Shown piece by piece: positions 59,865 through 64,000 of a DNA stretch of 64,000 nucleotides. Where the stretch lies: contig NZ_FOTC01000002.1 of assembly GCF_900114455.1 (NCBI RefSeq), positions 1 through 64,000 on the forward strand, written 5' to 3'. The translations under genes and the position numbers were made by a program. Position 1 is the first letter of the stretch; each line of letters opens with the position of its first letter. The DNA is from Halogranum rubrum. Lineage in GTDB: Archaea; Halobacteriota; Halobacteria; Halobacteriales; Haloferacaceae. A model generated the notes under the pieces. That model was not told the DNA's origin and ran no database searches. It saw only the letters and a list, made by a program, of their open reading frames with translations.

Positions 59865-60943
59865 GTCGCCCCCAACGCCGTCGACAACGAGTCGAGGTTC
59901 ACCTCGCGCATCACGTCGAGGTAGCCCCAGCCTCGCTCGGCCCACTCGGGTTTGACCGTCGGGATGGGTGTGAGCGGCAGTACCGTCGTCGCGTCCGTCT
60001 CCGCGACCAACTGTTGTGCGGCCCGGTCGGACTCGAAGACGGGGGTGAGAACGTGGTCGAGGTCGTGTTCCTCGACGACGCGTTGCGCCTCGCGAATCGC
60101 CTTCGGCGACGGCGTCGCGTCGGGTGCGACGCCAGTCAGTGCGTGGACTTCGAAGTCGTACCGATTGCCGAGATACTGAAACGCGTTGTGTCCGGCGACG
60201 AGGACGACGTCGCGGCTCCGGTCGGCGAGTCGGTCCTCGAACTCGGTGTCGAGCGCATCGAGGTCGGCAGCGAACGACTTCGCGTTCGTCTCGTAGGCGT
60301 CCCGACTCTCGGCGTCTACCTCTGTGAGTCCCGCACGGACGTTCTCGACGGCCTGCTTCGCTCGTGTCGGGTCGAGCCAGAAGTGCGGGTCCATCGCCCC
60401 GTGGTCGTGGCCGTCTTCGTCTCCCTCGGTGGCTTCGGACTCGTGGTCGTTCGTCTCGTGGTGCTCCTCGCCGTGTTCGTCCGTCCCGTTTCCTCCCGTC
60501 TCGTGACCATCGTGGTCGTCGTGTGCGTCGCTTCCGTCGTTCGTTCCCGGTGCGGGTAACAGGTCGACACCGTGCCGAATCGGAATCGCCGAAACGGCGG
60601 GAGCGTCCTGTTCGAGGTTGGCGACGATGTCGTCGGCCCACGGCTGAAACTCCTCGCCGACGTAGACGACGACGTCCGACTCGACGACGGCGCGCTGGAC
60701 GTCGGGTCCCGGCTCCCAGCCGTGTCCGTGTTGGCCGAACGGAACCAGGTCCGTCACCGTCGCGGCGTCACCGGCAACTCGCCGCGTGAAGTCACCGGCG
60801 ACGAAGAACGACGACTGAACGTCGAGTCGCCCGTCGGTCTGGTTCTGGTCTGCCGGTGACGTCTCCGCGAGACAGCCCGAGAGACCCGTTGCTGCAGCAG
60901 CGATACCGGCAGCGAGAACCGCCCGTCGTGTGTGTGACTGCAT
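59861..60943 (-). CDS. znuA: Zinc-binding lipoprotein ZnuA
   Basis: 360 residues from ATG 60943 (the GTG just before it is also possible). Lipoprotein signal THTRRAVLAAGIAAAATGLSG-Cys with Tat-like RR, then the cluster A-I binding protein fold: VPFGQHGHGWEP, HFWLDPTRAKQAVENV, and AGHNAFQYLGNRYDFEV (His ligands). A His/Asp/Glu-rich loop (about 140-185, HDDHDGHETGG and EEHHETNDHE) is typical of zinc members. It captures Zn2+ outside the cell for ZnuB/ZnuC. Confidence 0.92.
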   Translation of the reverse strand: MQSHTRRAVLAAGIAAAATGLSGCLAETSPADQNQTDGRLDVQSSFFVAGDFTRRVAGDAATVTDLVPFGQHGHGWEPGPDVQRAVVESDVVVYVGEEFQPWADDIVANLEQDAPAVSAIPIRHGVDLLPAPGTNDGSDAHDDHDGHETGGNGTDEHGEEHHETNDHESEATEGDEDGHDHGAMDPHFWLDPTRAKQAVENVRAGLTEVDAESRDAYETNAKSFAADLDALDTEFEDRLADRSRDVVLVAGHNAFQYLGNRYDFEVHALTGVAPDATPSPKAIREAQRVVEEHDLDHVLTPVFESDRAAQQLVAETDATTVLPLTPIPTVKPEWAERGWGYLDVMREVNLDSLSTALGAT

Positions 60944-60944
60944 C

Positions 60945-61014
60945 ACTGATTAACAACTCTATCTTGGTCGTTATTAAATTCTACTACTCGTCGTTCACGT
61001 GTTGTTAAATCAGT
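60945..61014. promoter_or_regulatory. znuA promoter with flanking inverted repeat (candidate zinc operator)
   Basis: ACTGATTAACAAC (60945-60957) and GTTGTTAAATCAGT (61001-61014) are inverted copies differing by one inserted base. The first lies at the znuA transcription start. The TATA-like TTTAATAA (about 60971-60978, minus strand) is 26-28 nt upstream of the ATG, between the arms. The right arm lies 46 nt before lplA, so it could also affect that gene. A DtxR/MarR/ArsR-type zinc regulator is a candidate binder. Confidence 0.5.
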
Positions 61015-61059
61015 CGTCGTCGCCACAACCGCTTTGCGTGGACCGCCCAACGGGGAACT

Positions 61060-61875
61060 ATGGCTGACACCGACGTTCGAGACAGGGCCTGGCGACTCAT
61101 CCGCGAGCAGTCGTGGTCAGGTGCCATGAACATGGCACTCGACGAGATAGCTGCCGAGACGGCCGCAGACGGCGGTCCACGAACGGTCCGCGTCTACCGC
61201 TGGAACCCGAGTACGCTCTCACTCGGCTACCGACAGGACCCCGACACCGTCGACTGGGCGTTCTGTGAGCGCGAAGGGATCGAAGTCACTCGCCGACAGA
61301 CCGGCGGCGGCGGCATCTATCACGACACGAACGGCGACATCTCCTACTCTATCGTCGCCCCGAAGGACGAACTGCCGTCGAGTCTCATGGACTGCTATCA
61401 CCTGCTCTGTACGCCGGTTCTCGACGCCTTCGAGCGAATGGGCGTCGCCGCCGACTTCGCCGAGAAAGAACTCCCCGAGATTTACCATCCGGCCTGCTAT
61501 CTGCGCGAACTGCACCCCGCCCACGACATCGTCGCCGACGGGCGGAAGATAAGCGGTAACGCCCAGTATCGCCGGAAGAACGCCGTCATCCAACACGGGT
61601 CACTCACGTACTCGGTCGACGCCGAACGTCACCTCTCGACGTTCACGGGACACGACGTCTCTCCCGAGACGTTCCGTGAGCGCGTCACCGGCATCGACGA
61701 GGAGAGCGAGACGAGTCGCTCCGAAGCAGTCTCCGCCGTCGAACGCGCACTCGCCGACTGGGCGGCGGCCGACGACGGGTCGTGGACCGACGACGAACTA
61801 GAGCGGGCGAGAGAACGAGCAGCGGAGAAGTACGCCGACGACGACTGGGTGCGACGGCGTCCGGACGAGCGATAG
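61060..61875 (+). CDS. lplA: Lipoate-protein ligase A family protein
   Basis: 271 residues. Biotin/lipoyl-ligase fold: [45 protein letters not shown] (substrate loop), and the catalytic Lys in [15 protein letters not shown], then HGSLTYSVD. It attaches lipoate or a related acyl group to E2/GcvH-type proteins. The C-terminal accessory part is short and charged. It is divergent from znuA and faces the convergent peroxiredoxin. Confidence 0.9.
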   Translation: MADTDVRDRAWRLIREQSWSGAMNMALDEIAAETAADGGPRTVRVYRWNPSTLSLGYRQDPDTVDWAFCEREGIEVTRRQTGGGGIYHDTNGDISYSIVAPKDELPSSLMDCYHLLCTPVLDAFERMGVAADFAEKELPEIYHPACYLRELHPAHDIVADGRKISGNAQYRRKNAVIQHGSLTYSVDAERHLSTFTGHDVSPETFRERVTGIDEESETSRSEAVSAVERALADWAAADDGSWTDDELERARERAAEKYADDDWVRRRPDER

Positions 61876-61885
61876 CACCAGCGCG

Positions 61886-62419
61886 TCAGAACCCGAAACT
61901 GTCCGTCTCCTCGACGCCGAACTCCCGTCGAATGGCGTCGTGAATCTCACCGACCGGCGGCGTGTCTCGCGTCGGGTCCAACCAGTGCTCGCTCAGCCAA
62001 CGGTACCGAACCGTCCGGTCTCGGTCGATGAGGAAACACGAGCGCCGGGCACGCCGCGAGAGACCGAACGCGCGGTAGTCGACGCCGAACGCCTCCGCGA
62101 CGTCGAGGTCCGGGTCGGCGTAGAGCGGAAAGCCGAGGTTCAGATGGTTGATGAACCGTCGGTGGAGTCCGACGCTGGATTTGCTGATGCCGACGACCTG
62201 TACCGTCTCGTTCGTGGAGAACCAATCGAAGTCCCGGAACGAACACCACTCGGAAACGCAGTCCGGACTGAAGTCGGCCGTGTAGAACGACAACAACACC
62301 GGTCGGTCTTCGAGCAACGCGGACAACGCGACACGCTCTGTCTCACCATCTGCCCGGACGAGCGGTGCGGTGAAGTCCGGTGCGACCTCACCGACTGCCA
62401 GGCCCGTAGAACTACCCAT
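61886..62419 (-). CDS. BCP/PrxQ-type peroxiredoxin
   Basis: 177 residues from ATG 62419. AhpC/TSA fold: [11 protein letters not shown], then the peroxidatic region [13 protein letters not shown], where Cys54 and Cys59 give the C-x4-C pair typical of bacterioferritin comigratory-protein-like peroxiredoxins; a conserved RDRTVRYRW strand follows. It reduces peroxides via thioredoxin-like donors. Convergent with lplA, 10 nt between stops. Confidence 0.85.
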   Translation of the reverse strand: MGSSTGLAVGEVAPDFTAPLVRADGETERVALSALLEDRPVLLSFYTADFSPDCVSEWCSFRDFDWFSTNETVQVVGISKSSVGLHRRFINHLNLGFPLYADPDLDVAEAFGVDYRAFGLSRRARRSCFLIDRDRTVRYRWLSEHWLDPTRDTPPVGEIHDAIRREFGVEETDSFGF

Positions 62420-62515
62420 ATATTTCAACAGTCTTCACGTCCAATAGGTATTTGCGTAACCGACGTCCTCCCCGACTCCGAAGTCCCTTTTTACACCCGC
62501 CGCTTTCCCACCCGC

Positions 62516-63385
62516 ATGCACGTCGGAGCACACGTATCCATCTCCAGTTCGAAAGTCTCTAGTGACGACGAGACGCCGCCGCACGGCAGCATCGCAAACG
62601 CCGTCCACCGGCAGGTCGCCTTCGGCGGCGACTGCGGGCAGATTTTCACCACCTCCCCGCAGGTCTGGCGCGACCCGGAGATCAGCGACGAAGACGCCGA
62701 ACTGTTCAAACGCGAGACCGAAGAGAAACTCGACGGCCCCTGGGTCATCCACGCCTCCTATCTCGTGAATCTCTGTACGCCGAAAGACGGCCTGCGTGAG
62801 AAGTCCATCGCCTCCATGCAGACGGAAGTCGACACGGCGGCGAGACTCGGTATCCCGTACGTCAACGTCCACCTCGGCGCGCACACGGGTGCCGGTGTCG
62901 AGGGCGGTCTGGAGAATGCGGCGAGTGCGCTCGACGAACTCGACGTTCCCGACGGCGTGACGATTCTCATCGAGAGCGACGCCGGTAGTGGGACCAAACT
63001 CGGTGGCGACTTCGAGCATCTCGCTACCGTCCTCGAAGCGTCCGAACAGGACCTCGACATCTGTCTCGACACGGCCCACGCTTTCGCGGCGGGCTACGAC
63101 CTCTCGACAGCGGAAGGCGTCGAGGAGACGGTGGCCGAACTCGACGACGTCGTCGGCTTAGAGCACCTCGAATATATCCACCTCAACGACTCCAAACACG
63201 AGTGTGGGACGAACAAAGACGAACACGCACTCATCGGCGAGGGTCTCATCGGTGAGGAAGGGATGCGCGCGTTCGTCAACCATCCGGACCTCGAAGACGT
63301 GCCGATGGCGCTCGAAACCCCGACAGAAGACGGCAAAGGGTTCGCGTGGAACATCCAGCGCGTCCACGAACTCCGCGAGGAGTAA
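62516..63385 (+). CDS. nfo: Endonuclease IV (AP endonuclease, Nfo)
   Basis: 289 residues from ATG 62516. TIM barrel with tri-zinc site: [12 protein letters not shown] (His), [10 protein letters not shown] (His), NVHLGAHTG (His), [20 protein letters not shown] (Glu), [13 protein letters not shown] (Asp/His), [24 protein letters not shown] (Asp, His) and LETPTEDG (Glu). It cleaves DNA at abasic sites in base excision repair. Longer in-frame upstream sequence is not conserved and overlaps the convergent peroxiredoxin. Confidence 0.93.
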   Translation: MHVGAHVSISSSKVSSDDETPPHGSIANAVHRQVAFGGDCGQIFTTSPQVWRDPEISDEDAELFKRETEEKLDGPWVIHASYLVNLCTPKDGLREKSIASMQTEVDTAARLGIPYVNVHLGAHTGAGVEGGLENAASALDELDVPDGVTILIESDAGSGTKLGGDFEHLATVLEASEQDLDICLDTAHAFAAGYDLSTAEGVEETVAELDDVVGLEHLEYIHLNDSKHECGTNKDEHALIGEGLIGEEGMRAFVNHPDLEDVPMALETPTEDGKGFAWNIQRVHELREE

Positions 63386-63434
63386 CCTCTCTCCCGACAG
63401 AAGCACCCTTGGTCCCCCGAATCGACGTTCGACT

Positions 63435-64000
63435 GTGACTGCGACACTCAGACTCGCAACCGAAGACGACGCGGCGGCGATTCAGCGCATCTACGCACCG
63501 TACGTCGAGGAGACGGCGATTACCTTCGAACTCGAACCGCCATCGACGGCGGAGATTCGTGAGCGCATCGACGACACCCTCACCGACTACCCGTGGTTGG
63601 TCTGTGAGGCTGACGACGACGTCGTCGGTTACGCGTACGCGGGACCGGTGCGAAAGCGCGAGGCCTACCAGTGGTCCGTCGAGAGTTCGGTCTACGTCGA
63701 CTCGGCCGCTCACCGAAACGGCGTCGCCCGCGGCCTGTACGAGTCGCTCCTCGAACTCCTCGAACTCCACGGGTACATCACCGTCTACGCGGTGGCGACG
63801 CTGCCGAATCCGGGAAGTGTCGCACTCCACGAGTCGTTCGGCTTCGACCACGACGCGACGTTCGAGAAGATGGGGTACAAACACGGCGAGTGGCACGACG
63901 TCGGGTGGTGGTCACTCGCCGTGCGCGAGCATCCGGCCGACCCGGACCCACCGCTGTCGCTCGCGGTGGCACGAGAACGCGACGAGTGGGACGAGCGCCT
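63435..64000 (+). CDS. GNAT acetyltransferase, phosphinothricin-type (3' end outside window)
   Basis: From GTG 63435 about 188 residues are visible before the window ends, with no stop yet. N-terminal ATLRLATEDDAAAIQRIY and ITFELEPPS, then acetyl-CoA region VDSAAHRNGVARGLYESLLELL and the C-terminal NPGSVALHESFGF are typical of the PAT/GNAT family, which acetylates amines such as phosphinothricin or amino acids. The end DVGWWSLAV is also usual. The final residues may be an acidic tail continuing beyond the window. Confidence 0.88.
   Translation, partial: MTATLRLATEDDAAAIQRIYAPYVEETAITFELEPPSTAEIRERIDDTLTDYPWLVCEADDDVVGYAYAGPVRKREAYQWSVESSVYVDSAAHRNGVARGLYESLLELLELHGYITVYAVATLPNPGSVALHESFGFDHDATFEKMGYKHGEWHDVGWWSLAVREHPADPDPPLSLAVARERDEWDER

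Overview
The window is GC-rich chromosomal DNA of a halophilic archaeon. Predicted proteins are strongly acidic, promoters are TATA-type with very short or absent leaders, exported proteins carry Tat signals, and there are two Bat-type regulators, haloarchaeal CspA, archaeal CobY and CbiZ, an aIF2-beta/TRAM fusion, an archaeal tRNA-Tyr with a C1-G72 pair and an Orc1/Cdc6-type origin. The order cdrL-cdrS-ftsZ2-ncsA close to a cobalamin cluster matches, from memory, the Haloferax arrangement, so a member of the Haloferacales is the best guess; the species cannot be named from sequence alone.

Region 1-2.3 kb is an AT-richer, island-like edge: the 3' end of an IS5-family transposase, two copies plus a half-copy of a 73-nt hairpin repeat, two small membrane proteins, a winged-helix/PemK-MazF-like toxin-antitoxin pair and a 3' tRNA fragment. 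Region 2.3-9.7 kb holds a large PAS/GAF Bat regulator whose receiver domain lacks the phospho-acceptor Asp, two almost identical cspA units flanking an SLC13/TrkA-C transporter, and a class II fructose-bisphosphate aldolase. Region 9.9-19.4 kb holds a YHS-domain permease, a SHOCT membrane protein, an isolated ATP-synthase-subunit-D-like protein, CorA, an AI-2E-type permease, a Tat lipoprotein with two tandem ferritin-like domains, and a MinD-like ATPase with a partner.

Region 19.5-26.8 kb is a molybdenum unit: a NuoF-like subunit and a 1101-residue formate-dehydrogenase-like catalytic subunit (Cys in place of selenocysteine), MobA, and nearby YqeC. Region 26.8-39.6 kb is a cobalamin cluster (cbiP, cobO, cbiA, cbiZ, cobD, cobT, cobY, cobS, cbiB) covering corrin amidation, adenosylation, aminopropanol and nucleotide-loop assembly and salvage. 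A GH63/MGH1-like glycosidase, a Tat beta-propeller protein and a lipoprotein sit within it, and a HAD phosphatase begins the last operon.

Region 39.6-46.6 kb is mixed housekeeping: dipeptidase, aIF2-beta, a second beta-propeller protein, a FAD oxidoreductase behind a DtxR-type operator, an aldo/keto reductase and a flavin reductase. Region 46.6-53.8 kb is a cell-cycle region: tRNA-Tyr, cdrL, cdrS and ftsZ2 (with repeated GTCTTAC sites before cdrS), ncsA, orc1/cdc6 and a replication origin with inverted origin recognition boxes around an AT-rich unwinding element. Region 53.8-64 kb holds a methyltransferase, a Tat-exported PGF-CTERM nuclease/phosphatase-fold protein, a second Bat regulator, a znuABC-type zinc importer with a candidate operator, lipoate ligase, a BCP-type peroxiredoxin, endonuclease IV and a GNAT acetyltransferase cut by the window end.

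No CRISPR array, rRNA gene, prophage or integrase was seen. The most unusual observations are the collinear non-coding conservation upstream of the two cspA copies, the GTCTTAC sites at cdrS-ftsZ2, the Asp-to-Glu receiver, the 73-nt hairpin repeats, and the operator candidates at the FAD oxidoreductase and znuA.
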